From NCBI GenBank assembly GCA_037130365.1, contig JBAXTE010000001.1:1-64000 (forward strand): a stretch of 64,000 nt of DNA, in the 5' to 3' direction. Position 1 is the stretch's first letter, and each line of letters opens with the position of its first letter. The position numbers were made by a program, and so were the translations under genes. A model generated the notes under the pieces. It had not been told where the DNA came from and did no database searches. It was given only the letters and a program-made list of their open reading frames with translations. The DNA comes from JBAXTE01 sp037130365 (lineage in GTDB: Bacteria; Bacteroidota; Bacteroidia; Bacteroidales; WCHB1-69). Positions 24,025 through 31,371 of this stretch are shown here, piece after piece.

Positions 24025-25680
24025 TTAACCAACCATTAATTTGATATCTTCATCCACTTCAGTAATAGAAGCAATTCCGAAATTATCAACCAAAACCTTA
24101 GCTACATTTGGCGATAAGAAAGCAGGCAAAGTTGGTCCTAAATGGATATTTTTAACTCCTAAAGAAAGAAGTGCCAATAGAACGATTACCGCTTTTTGCT
24201 CGTACCAAGCAATATTATACGCAATTGGTAATTCGTTAATGTCTGCTAATCCAAAAACTTCTTTAAGTTTAAGTGCAATTACGGCAAGCGAGTATGAATC
24301 ATTGCATTGTCCTGCATCAAGAACACGTGGAATTCCACCAATATCACCCAAAGGAAGTTTGTTGTAACGATATTTTGCACAACCTGCAGTAAGAATTACG
24401 GTGTCTTTTGGAAGTTTTTCAGCAAAATGAGTATAATAATCACGGTCACGCATACGGCCATCACAACCAGCCATTACAATAAATTTACGAATTGCACCCG
24501 ATTTTACAGCAGCTACAACTTTGTCGGCAAGTGCTAACACTTGATTATGTGCAAAACCGCCAATGATTTCACCAGTTTCAATTTCTATTGGAGAAGCACA
24601 TTTTTTTGCATGTTCAATAATTTGAGAAAAATCTTTTGGAGCACCATTTACGCGGTCAGCAATATGGGTATAGCCATTAAATCCAGCTGCACCAGTTGTA
24701 TAAATTCGATCGTTGTAAGTTGCAGTGGAACGTGGAGGAACTAAACAATTTGTAGTAAATAAAACAGGACCGTTAAATGTTTCAAAATCGGTAGTTTGGT
24801 GCCACCATGAGCTTCCGTAATTTCCAACTAAATTTGGATATTTTTTCAATTCAGGATAGTAATGCGTAGGTAGCATTTCGCTATGCGTATAAACATCAAC
24901 ACCAGTTCCTTGTGTCTGTTTTAGCAACTCTTCCATGTCTTTTAAATCGTGACCAGTAACTAATATTGCTGGGTTTGTGCGAACTCCCAAATTTACTTTT
25001 GTAATTTCTGGATTTCCATAAGCTTCGGTGTTTGCTTTATCCAAAAGTGCCATTACAGAAACACCATTTGCACCACATTCTAGGACAAGTGCCACCAATT
25101 GGTCAGCGGTCAATGTGTCATCAGTAGTAGAAGCTAAACCGCGGTGCATAAATTCGAAGATTGCAGGGTTTGTTTCGCCTAAGTTGTAAGCATGTTCGGC
25201 ATAAGCAGCCATTCCTTTTAATCCATAAATAAGCAATTCGCGAAGCGAACGAACATCTTCGTTTGTGGTGGATAATACCCCAACAGTTGTTGCTTTAGCA
25301 TCAAATTCAGCTTCATCTGCTTTCCAAAAAGCACCTTCGTATTTTATGTCATCAACATTTATTCCTGCAGCAATTACTTGATTTTTAATTGATTCGCGTA
25401 TTGCAAAAGCATCTTTTATTTTTGCAACAAAACGAGCTGTATCAAAATTTGCATTGGTAATGGTCATAAACAACCCTTCGAATACAAATTTATCAACTGC
25501 ATTTGTGTTTAAACCTGCTTTGGTAGCGCGTTCGCTATAAATTGAAATTCCTCTCAATACGAACATTAATAAATCTTGTAAATTGGCTACTTCCGAAGTT
25601 TTTCCGCAAACTCCCTTTAATGTGCAACCGCTTCCTTTTGCAGTTTCTTGACATTGAAAACAAAACATTTGACTTTCCAT
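24025..25680 (-). CDS. hcp: Hybrid cluster protein (class I)
   Basis: Hcp reduces NO (and hydroxylamine in vitro) in the cytoplasm of anaerobes. The 551-residue protein carries Cys7-x2-Cys10-x8-Cys19-x5-Cys25 at the N-terminus, the spacing of class I (strict anaerobe type, [4Fe-4S]), rather than the E. coli class II spacing. Hybrid-cluster ligands are visible in LFTTNCLVPP, MAGCDGRMRDRDYY, ILTAGCAKYRYNK and DAGQCNDSYSLA. It lies 57 bp downstream of the ferredoxin gene on the same strand, most likely in one operon under the site at 26655-26670. Hcp reductase (Hcr) is absent; the ferredoxin or Bfd-like protein may supply electrons. Confidence 0.95.
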   Translation of the reverse strand: MESQMFCFQCQETAKGSGCTLKGVCGKTSEVANLQDLLMFVLRGISIYSERATKAGLNTNAVDKFVFEGLFMTITNANFDTARFVAKIKDAFAIRESIKNQVIAAGINVDDIKYEGAFWKADEAEFDAKATTVGVLSTTNEDVRSLRELLIYGLKGMAAYAEHAYNLGETNPAIFEFMHRGLASTTDDTLTADQLVALVLECGANGVSVMALLDKANTEAYGNPEITKVNLGVRTNPAILVTGHDLKDMEELLKQTQGTGVDVYTHSEMLPTHYYPELKKYPNLVGNYGSSWWHQTTDFETFNGPVLFTTNCLVPPRSTATYNDRIYTTGAAGFNGYTHIADRVNGAPKDFSQIIEHAKKCASPIEIETGEIIGGFAHNQVLALADKVVAAVKSGAIRKFIVMAGCDGRMRDRDYYTHFAEKLPKDTVILTAGCAKYRYNKLPLGDIGGIPRVLDAGQCNDSYSLAVIALKLKEVFGLADINELPIAYNIAWYEQKAVIVLLALLSLGVKNIHLGPTLPAFLSPNVAKVLVDNFGIASITEVDEDIKLMVG

Positions 25681-25737
25681 AGTTCTAATTTTTTTAATTG
25701 ATTATTTCTATTGTTATTTAATTGATTAATTTGATTT

Positions 25738-26598
25738 TTAAACCCATTCGTCGCTAATAATTTCACCTTGAATTCCTACAACAATCAGTTTCATAGGAAT
25801 TTTACGACTTGCATTTGCCATTGCCATTTTTGCTATTTGCAGCAATCCACCACAACAAGGAACTTCCATAATTGCGACCGTAAGTGTGTTGATTTTTGCA
25901 TCATCTATCATAGTGGTAATTTTTTCGACATAAGATTCTTTGTTAGAATCTAGTTTTGGACAAGCAATAGCTAAAGATTTACCTTTAAGCAATTTGCCAT
26001 GAAATCCACCCAAAGCAAAAGCAGTACAATCAGCAGCTAATAGCATATCTGCTCCTTGTAAATATCCTGCATTTGGATTTAATAAGTGGAGTTGAACTGG
26101 CCATTGAGTTAACTCCGAAGGTTGATTTGCTGTGGATTCAGCAACTGGAGGAGCGGTTGGTTTGTTAAATTGCATCTCTCTCGATCCAGGACATCCACCA
26201 CCTTGGTGATGATGTTGATTGGTTTGTATTGGTTCCATAATTGATGTTAGATTTATTTGAATATTATTTTGACGGAGGTATTCAACCCCTTGATTGAAAA
26301 ATCCCATTTCGTTGTGATCTTTTAAATGTTTAAGATGAGCTAAAATGGTTTTTTCACCTTTTTCAATCATCCGTTCCATTACAATAGCTTCGTCGTATGG
26401 TTCTGCTTCGCGTTCTTCGAGAACAATAGCACCTACAGGACATTCGCCAATGCAAGCCCCTAATCCATCGCAAAAAAGATCGCTGATTAATCGAGCTTTA
26501 TCGTCAATAATTTGCAACGCACCTTCGTGACAGCCCGAAACACACATTCCACATCCGTTGCATTTATCTTCGTCTATTTTTATAATTGTTCGTTTCAT
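25738..26598 (-). CDS. 4Fe-4S ferredoxin-type protein of the hcp operon
   Basis: I use the ATG at 26598 (MKRTIIKIDEDKCNGCGMC, 286 residues); the longer upstream frame runs back over the promoter. Two [4Fe-4S] motifs lie near 13-23 (CNGCGMCVSGC) and 42-53 (CDGLGACIGEC). The middle has Gly-rich GGCPGSRE, and the C-terminal half has IMEVPCCGGLLQIAKMA, with further cysteines (AADCTAF, ACPK) that may hold another cluster. Proteins of this build commonly sit next to hcp in anaerobes and are thought to feed it electrons. It is preceded by a -7 box and a palindromic operator. Confidence 0.85.
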   Translation of the reverse strand: MKRTIIKIDEDKCNGCGMCVSGCHEGALQIIDDKARLISDLFCDGLGACIGECPVGAIVLEEREAEPYDEAIVMERMIEKGEKTILAHLKHLKDHNEMGFFNQGVEYLRQNNIQINLTSIMEPIQTNQHHHQGGGCPGSREMQFNKPTAPPVAESTANQPSELTQWPVQLHLLNPNAGYLQGADMLLAADCTAFALGGFHGKLLKGKSLAIACPKLDSNKESYVEKITTMIDDAKINTLTVAIMEVPCCGGLLQIAKMAMANASRKIPMKLIVVGIQGEIISDEWV

Positions 26599-26625
26599 TT
26601 TTTTAGTTTTATCTGTTTGTTGAGG

Positions 26626-26633
26626 CAAAGATA
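26626..26633 (-). promoter_or_regulatory. -7 box of the ferredoxin-hcp operon
   Basis: The minus strand reads TATCTTTG (TAnnTTTG), 27 bp upstream of the ATG at 26598. The palindrome at 26655-26670 is centred about 33 bp upstream of the middle of this box. Confidence 0.5.
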
Positions 26634-26654
26634 TCTGATTGTATTCCGATGAAG

Positions 26655-26670
26655 TGTAACCTATGTTACA
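26655..26670. promoter_or_regulatory. Crp/Fnr (HcpR-type) operator candidate
   Basis: TGTAAC-CTAT-GTTACA is a perfect inverted repeat with 6-bp arms and a 4-bp gap, the layout of Crp/Fnr family sites. Its centre is about 42 bp upstream of the start predicted from the -7 box, the classical class II activator position. A Crp/Fnr regulator gene is 0.8 kb away (27465-28142). That this regulator is HcpR-like and binds here is inference. Confidence 0.55.
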
Positions 26671-26834
26671 AAAGGGTATAATTAAATATAAATAATTGAT
26701 AATCAAATACAAAGAAAGATGTGGATAACTGAACAACCCAAAAATAATTTAGTTCATCAAAAAATTTCTGGATTTCATGTATCCAAAATAATCGAAATTT
26801 AAATATTGGATTTTAATATAAAAAACCAATTAAT

Positions 26835-26842
26835 TATCTTTG
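26835..26842 (+). promoter_or_regulatory. -7 box of the DUF4337 gene
   Basis: TATCTTTG (TAnnTTTG) ends 11 bp before the ATG at 26854. The region between it and the ferredoxin promoter (about 170 bp) holds the operator and an isolated DnaA-box-like TTATCCACA on the minus strand at 26728-26720. Confidence 0.45.
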
Positions 26843-26853
26843 CATAAAAAAGT

Positions 26854-27381
26854 ATGGCAGAAGAAAAAAAAGAAAAGTGGCTAAATTATTTGGCTTTATC
26901 GACTATTATTTTTGCGGTATGTGCTACATTATCAACCTTTAAAGGTGGTGGTTTCAGCACACAATCGCTAATGAATCAATCTAAAGCATCAGATCAGTGG
27001 GCATTATATCAGGCAAAGAGTATGAAAGGCTATATGTTTGAAATGCAGAGCGATAATTTTGAAATTCAGCTGATAAATGCTCAAGAAAAACAATCGCAAA
27101 AGATTCAGAAAAAAATTGATGCTTACCAAGGTAAAATCAAACAATACGACAAAGAAAAAGTAGAAATAAAAAGCACTGCAGAAGGTTTTGAAAAAAGCAG
27201 AGACTTAAATAAACAACATTCAAATATATTCGGAATTGCTGTAATTTTCTTGCAGGTATCCATATTGCTTTCTTCTATCGCTGCATTGATAAAAAGAAAA
27301 TATATTTGGTTTGTGAGTGTGGGTATAGGGTTAGTTGGTTTATTGTATTTTATTGATGGATTCTTTCTCTTTTTCATCTAG
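26854..27381 (+). CDS. DUF4337 family membrane protein
   Basis: A 175-residue protein with an N-terminal hydrophobic segment (about 12-25), the family signature CATLSTFKGGGFSTQSLMNQ near 24-43 then KASDQWALYQAKSMKG, a charged coiled-coil stretch near 65-120, and two C-terminal transmembrane helices near 127-147 and 150-174. The pattern is that of DUF4337, whose function is unknown. It lies alone between the hcp operon and the Crp/Fnr gene on the plus strand. Confidence 0.8.
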   Translation: MAEEKKEKWLNYLALSTIIFAVCATLSTFKGGGFSTQSLMNQSKASDQWALYQAKSMKGYMFEMQSDNFEIQLINAQEKQSQKIQKKIDAYQGKIKQYDKEKVEIKSTAEGFEKSRDLNKQHSNIFGIAVIFLQVSILLSSIAALIKRKYIWFVSVGIGLVGLLYFIDGFFLFFI

Positions 27382-27445
27382 TGTTCGCAAAAAAATGGCG
27401 AATTATTAATTATTAAATCAGGTATTAGGATTCTAAATGTTTGCA

Positions 27446-27453
27446 TATCTTTG
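27446..27453 (+). promoter_or_regulatory. -7 box of the Crp/Fnr gene
   Basis: TATCTTTG (TAnnTTTG) lies 11 bp before the ATG at 27465, within an in-frame extension that starts at TTG 27441. This supports ATG 27465 as the start, with a very short leader. Confidence 0.45.
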
Positions 27454-27464
27454 TAAAAAAACAA

Positions 27465-28142
27465 ATGGAGGCCGTAAATACTAGACTTTTATTTTGCCCA
27501 TTATTTAAAGGAATAAATCCCGACGAAATTGGACAATTGATTTCTCAAGTAGAATATCACAAAAAGCGCTTCAATGCTGGAGTACTCATAGCTCAACGAG
27601 GAGAATTGTACGAATCATTAATGATAATTCTTACTGGTTCGGTTATTGGCGAAATGATTGACACGATGGGAAAAGTGGTAAAAATTGAAGAGATGAAATC
27701 CGGGATGCCACTTGCTACGGCAGTAATCTATTGCAATAATCCACGATTACCGGTAAATGTGACCACTTTACAAGAGACAGAAATCTTGTTTTTACCCAAA
27801 ACATCGCTTACTTTATTAATGCAAAAAAGCAATCCATTACTGATCAATTTTTTGCAAATAGTCTCCAATCGAGCCACATTTTTAACCGAACGAATTTGGT
27901 TTTTATCATTTAAAACTATCCGTGAAAAATTAGCACATTTTATTCTTCAAAAATCAATTTTGGGCAGTAATAGAGTAAAGTTTGACCTTACTCAACAAGA
28001 AATTGCCGACTATTTTGGAGTCACTCGTCCTGCTTTAGCGCGATCAATCGCGAAATTGGAACTTGATGGAATTATTAGAACAGAGAAGAAAGAGGTGATA
28101 ATATTAAACCGTGACAAGATAGAGAAAGTTGCATCTAACTAA
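27465..28142 (+). CDS. Crp/Fnr family transcriptional regulator (HcpR-like)
   Basis: A 225-residue regulator using the ATG at 27465 (MEAVNTRLLFCPLF). An N-terminal cyclic-nucleotide-binding-like beta-roll domain (about 5-120), a long dimerisation helix, and a C-terminal winged helix with TQQEIADYFGVTRPALARSIAKLELDG near 180-206 are visible. No cysteine pattern of Fnr is present, so an [Fe-S] sensor is unlikely; heme- or NO-sensing HcpR proteins are the closest functional analogy given the adjacent hcp operon. It probably controls the ferredoxin-hcp operon through the site at 26655-26670. The ligand is unknown. Confidence 0.85.
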   Translation: MEAVNTRLLFCPLFKGINPDEIGQLISQVEYHKKRFNAGVLIAQRGELYESLMIILTGSVIGEMIDTMGKVVKIEEMKSGMPLATAVIYCNNPRLPVNVTTLQETEILFLPKTSLTLLMQKSNPLLINFLQIVSNRATFLTERIWFLSFKTIREKLAHFILQKSILGSNRVKFDLTQQEIADYFGVTRPALARSIAKLELDGIIRTEKKEVIILNRDKIEKVASN

Positions 28143-28211
28143 GTTTTTAAAACTTTGGAATATTATCAAGTTAAATAATTTTAGGATACTAGATAATTAG
28201 CAAAAAAAAAC

Positions 28212-28219
28212 TAATTTTG
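28212..28219 (+). promoter_or_regulatory. -7 box of the LutA-like gene
   Basis: TAATTTTG (TAnnTTTG) ends 19 bp before the ATG at 28239. No clear -33 box. Confidence 0.4.
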
Positions 28220-28238
28220 CATAATATAGTAAAGGCTC

Positions 28239-28955
28239 ATGATTATAGATGTTTTTTATCCGTGTATTCACGATGGGTTTACTCCCCAGAACAGAGAAAA
28301 CTTGCTCAAAATATTAGCACATGTAGGCGACCAAGCTTCTGATGTAATTCAGCCACTTTGTTGTGGTCAGAAAGCTTATTTATCTGGATATCCGCTACTA
28401 GCAAAGTCTTACGGTGAAATTTTCGTAAAACGATATGAAACCAATAGGCCATTAATCACTGCCTCTACCTCTTGCTTGGGTTATATGAGAAAATACTATA
28501 CTCAATTCTTTTTCAATACTTCATTGCACAATGAATTAAAGCAATTTCAAGCAAATAGTTACGATATTACTCAATATCTGGTTAATGTAAAAAAGCAGTC
28601 TGGTATAGGAGCAGAATTTGAAGGAATTGTGTCGTATTACAAAACATGTTCTGCATCTCAAAAATGCAACCTAGAAGACGAAGCAGAAATTCTATTAAAA
28701 AACGTTTCCTCACTTACCCTTACAGATTATAAATCAACAAATTGCTGTGGATCAGGGGGAAAATTCCCCACTAATCATCCCGAATATGCTGAAAAACTAG
28801 CACTTATAGAATTACAATTGATGATGGACAAGGGTACTCAATACATCACGGCTACAGATGCTCAGTGCTTAGCCCATTTTCAAAAAATTATTGACAAACA
28901 TAAATTCACTATTAAAACAATTCATATTATTGATATTTTAGCATCTGGATACTAA
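28239..28955 (+). CDS. LutA/YkgE-like (Fe-S)-binding oxidoreductase subunit
   Basis: A 238-residue protein with duplicated CCG-type domains: FYPCIHDGF at 6-14, QPLCCGQKAYLSG near 39-51, then SYYKTCSASQKC near 132-143 and STNCCGSGGKFPTNHPEYA near 167-185. This is the pattern of LutA/YkgE and the C-terminal part of heterodisulfide-reductase-type subunits. In Bacillus, LutABC oxidises lactate, but no lutB or lutC is nearby, so a role in lactate use cannot be claimed. Cysteine pairs likely bind a cluster. It precedes a TPR lipoprotein by 8 bp. Confidence 0.8.
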   Translation: MIIDVFYPCIHDGFTPQNRENLLKILAHVGDQASDVIQPLCCGQKAYLSGYPLLAKSYGEIFVKRYETNRPLITASTSCLGYMRKYYTQFFFNTSLHNELKQFQANSYDITQYLVNVKKQSGIGAEFEGIVSYYKTCSASQKCNLEDEAEILLKNVSSLTLTDYKSTNCCGSGGKFPTNHPEYAEKLALIELQLMMDKGTQYITATDAQCLAHFQKIIDKHKFTIKTIHIIDILASGY

Positions 28956-28963
28956 TTTTATTT

Positions 28964-29770
28964 ATGAAACATATTCTTAAATTCATTGTAATCATCATAA
29001 TAACGACCTCTTGTAGTCATAAAAACAATAATAACCTCGATCAAATAGAAAAAAATTTTGCTTTAGGAAACAACGAAAAAGCACAATCAGATTTAGATCG
29101 ATTAATTAAAGATGATAGCACTAATGCCTTAAATTTTTTTACAAAAGGCAATCTTTTGGCTGAAGAGAACAACCATCGTGATGCAATTGACGCTTTTTCA
29201 AAATGCATTAAACTTCAACCCGAATACACCACTGCATTCAACAATAGAGGATATAGCTATTTATTAATTGGTCTAACAGAGGATGCTATCAGCGATTTTA
29301 AAAAAGCAATTTCACTAACTCCCCGTTTCCCTGAAGCATACAACAATCTAGGTTTAGCATACAAACAACAAGGAGATTTTTCACAAGCAATATCAAATTA
29401 CAAATTAGCGATTTCATTTAAACCCGATTACGCTGATGCACATTACAATATTGCAAACACTTCACTTTTACTTGGAAAATATAAGGATGCCATCAATTAT
29501 TTTGAAAAAACATTAAAAATAGCTCCAAATTATGTAGAAGCATATCATGGTAAAGCAGTCGCACTCTATCAAATATCAAAATACGAAGAAGCCATTACTT
29601 CTGAATCAAAAGCTATTCAAATCAACCCAAATTATGGACAGGCTTGGTATAGCAGGGGTTTAGCCTATTCAAAAATTAACCAAAAAGAAAATGCTTGTAA
29701 TGATTTTAGGGCCGCTTTGAATCTAGGCCAGCAGGATGCAATAAAAATGCTTGATGAATATTGTAAATAA
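28964..29770 (+). CDS. TPR-repeat lipoprotein
   Basis: A 268-residue protein with a lipoprotein signal (about 1-17, lipobox ITTSC) and about six tetratricopeptide repeats covering about 25-260: units such as AYNNLGLAYKQQGDFSQAI near 126-144, ADAHYNIANTSLLLGKYKDA near 160-179 and AYHGKAVALYQISKYEEAI near 195-213. Lipidated TPR proteins act as scaffolds at the envelope. It is probably cotranscribed with the LutA-like gene just upstream (8-bp gap). The partner is unknown. Confidence 0.85.
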   Translation: MKHILKFIVIIIITTSCSHKNNNNLDQIEKNFALGNNEKAQSDLDRLIKDDSTNALNFFTKGNLLAEENNHRDAIDAFSKCIKLQPEYTTAFNNRGYSYLLIGLTEDAISDFKKAISLTPRFPEAYNNLGLAYKQQGDFSQAISNYKLAISFKPDYADAHYNIANTSLLLGKYKDAINYFEKTLKIAPNYVEAYHGKAVALYQISKYEEAITSESKAIQINPNYGQAWYSRGLAYSKINQKENACNDFRAALNLGQQDAIKMLDEYCK

Positions 29771-29863
29771 TTGTTAATTGTTAATAATGAGCTATTTTGA
29801 GTTATTAGTGATAGGACTAAGAAAAAAACGAATATTCTTATTGCTTTTTTTTGAAACTTGACC

Positions 29864-29871
29864 TATCTTTG
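29864..29871 (+). promoter_or_regulatory. Promoter of the secreted-protein genes
   Basis: TATCTTTG (TAnnTTTG) with an ATTG at 29840-29843, 20 bp upstream, as a possible -33 element. The ATG at 30017 is 145 bp beyond, giving a long leader. It is the best-spaced promoter pair in the window. Confidence 0.5.
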
Positions 29872-30016
29872 TATTTATTTTATCAAAACAATAAATTAAC
29901 ACACCAAATTATTTCGATTTAGACGCCAAAAAGAAAAAGGATATTGTCTTTAAAAATAATAGGTAACTAATCAATTACGTTGAAACATAATATTACAATT
30001 AACGTATAACCAATCT

Positions 30017-31366
30017 ATGAAAATGAAAACGCACATAAAACCATTACTTAAAGCACTTATAACAAGGTATATATTCTTTGTTTTTGTGATTTTAAGTGTT
30101 ATAAAGGTATCTGCACAAAACTATTCTTTTTCAATATATGGTTATGGCGTTTATTGCACCAATGATGCATATATTTTTATTCCTGGCAATTTAACTTCCC
30201 ATGATATGACTGTACCTGGTGTGATTAATTTAGATGGAAAAATTGAATTATGGGGAGATATTGATAATCAATCAACTGGTCCATTTTTTATTGATATTGA
30301 AGATGATCCTATTGGCGATTTAGTTATGGTTAGCCCTGATGGTTTTAACCAATCAATTAACGGCATAACTCCCATCGAATTTGAAAATTTACATTTAGAT
30401 TTTTTTACAAAGAATCTAGAATTAAATAATTGTATTACATATGGAACCCTTTCAATAAATTCACGTTTTAATTTGAATTCAAATAATTTTATTTTAAAAC
30501 GTAAAAACCCCGTTCAACCAAGTCCTCCTGGTCAGTTAAATTATGAAACTGGTCATATTCATAGCGAATCTTTACCGCCAACTTATGGAACTTTACAATG
30601 GAACATTAAAAATGGTATTGGTCAGTATAAAATTCCTTTTGGATCGGGTGCATCTGATGGAAGTGGAAATGATAAGGATTTAGAATTAATTTATGATGTT
30701 ACAATTCCTGGTAGTGCAGATGGATTTGTAAAATTTGCAACTTATCCTACTCCTTTTGACAACAGACCTTTCCCTGTTGGAGTGTTTTCTTTAGCACCTC
30801 ATAGCGATATTAATGTTGTAGATCGTTTTTGGATTATTGACCCCGATTATTCTACTCGTCCAGATATAAAACTTACCTTTAATTATATTGACGTAGAAAC
30901 ACGCTCTCCAAATTTTATCAATAAAAGCGAATTTAAAGCAATTCGATATAATCCAAATAGCTCTAGCTGGAATGATTGGGTTCCAATTTCTCAAAGTAAT
31001 CCAGATATATATAAAGTATCTACTCAAGCAATTCCAAAACAACATTTTTTCACAAATTGGACTTTAGCCAGTGAAGAAGCTGGTGGAGATATTTGGATTC
31101 CAAATGCATTTACTCCAGATAGAGATGAAAGTTACCTGAACGAAAGTTTTGGTCCTGTTATAACATTCCCTTATGCAAAATATGAATTCTATGTATTAGA
31201 TCGTTGGGGTGAGCAAATTTTCACTTCCGACAATATTCTTAACAGATGGGATGGAACTTTAGGTGGTGTCGTGGTTAATGGAGGAGTTTATACATGGTTA
31301 ATTGTGCTGACCAAAAGCACTGGAAAAAAATATAAATATACTGGTACAGTAAACGTTATTTTATAA
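30017..31366 (+). CDS. Secreted protein with T9SS type B sorting domain
   Basis: A 449-residue protein with an N-terminal signal peptide (about 1-34, ending SAQ) and a C-terminal gliding-motility-associated (CHU_C/type B) sorting domain from about 360, starting IWIPNAFTPDRDESYL and containing YEFYVLDRWGEQIFTS then GVYTWLIVLTKSTGKKYKYTGTVNVIL. The middle is a beta-rich domain without a recognisable catalytic site. It should be exported to the cell surface by type IX secretion. It is 5 bp upstream of the collagen-like gene, so they are cotranscribed. Confidence 0.85.
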   Translation: MKMKTHIKPLLKALITRYIFFVFVILSVIKVSAQNYSFSIYGYGVYCTNDAYIFIPGNLTSHDMTVPGVINLDGKIELWGDIDNQSTGPFFIDIEDDPIGDLVMVSPDGFNQSINGITPIEFENLHLDFFTKNLELNNCITYGTLSINSRFNLNSNNFILKRKNPVQPSPPGQLNYETGHIHSESLPPTYGTLQWNIKNGIGQYKIPFGSGASDGSGNDKDLELIYDVTIPGSADGFVKFATYPTPFDNRPFPVGVFSLAPHSDINVVDRFWIIDPDYSTRPDIKLTFNYIDVETRSPNFINKSEFKAIRYNPNSSSWNDWVPISQSNPDIYKVSTQAIPKQHFFTNWTLASEEAGGDIWIPNAFTPDRDESYLNESFGPVITFPYAKYEFYVLDRWGEQIFTSDNILNRWDGTLGGVVVNGGVYTWLIVLTKSTGKKYKYTGTVNVIL

Positions 31367-31371
31367 TAATA

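Noticed and set aside
26720..26728. Perfect DnaA box TTATCCACA (minus strand) as a replication origin sign
   Set aside because: It is a single box without clustering, dnaA/dnaN genes or an AT-rich unwinding tract pattern.
26599..26736. N-terminal extension of the ferredoxin protein
   Set aside because: The extension runs over the -7 box and operator, is hydrophobic junk in character and is absent from the family; ATG 26598 is the sensible start.
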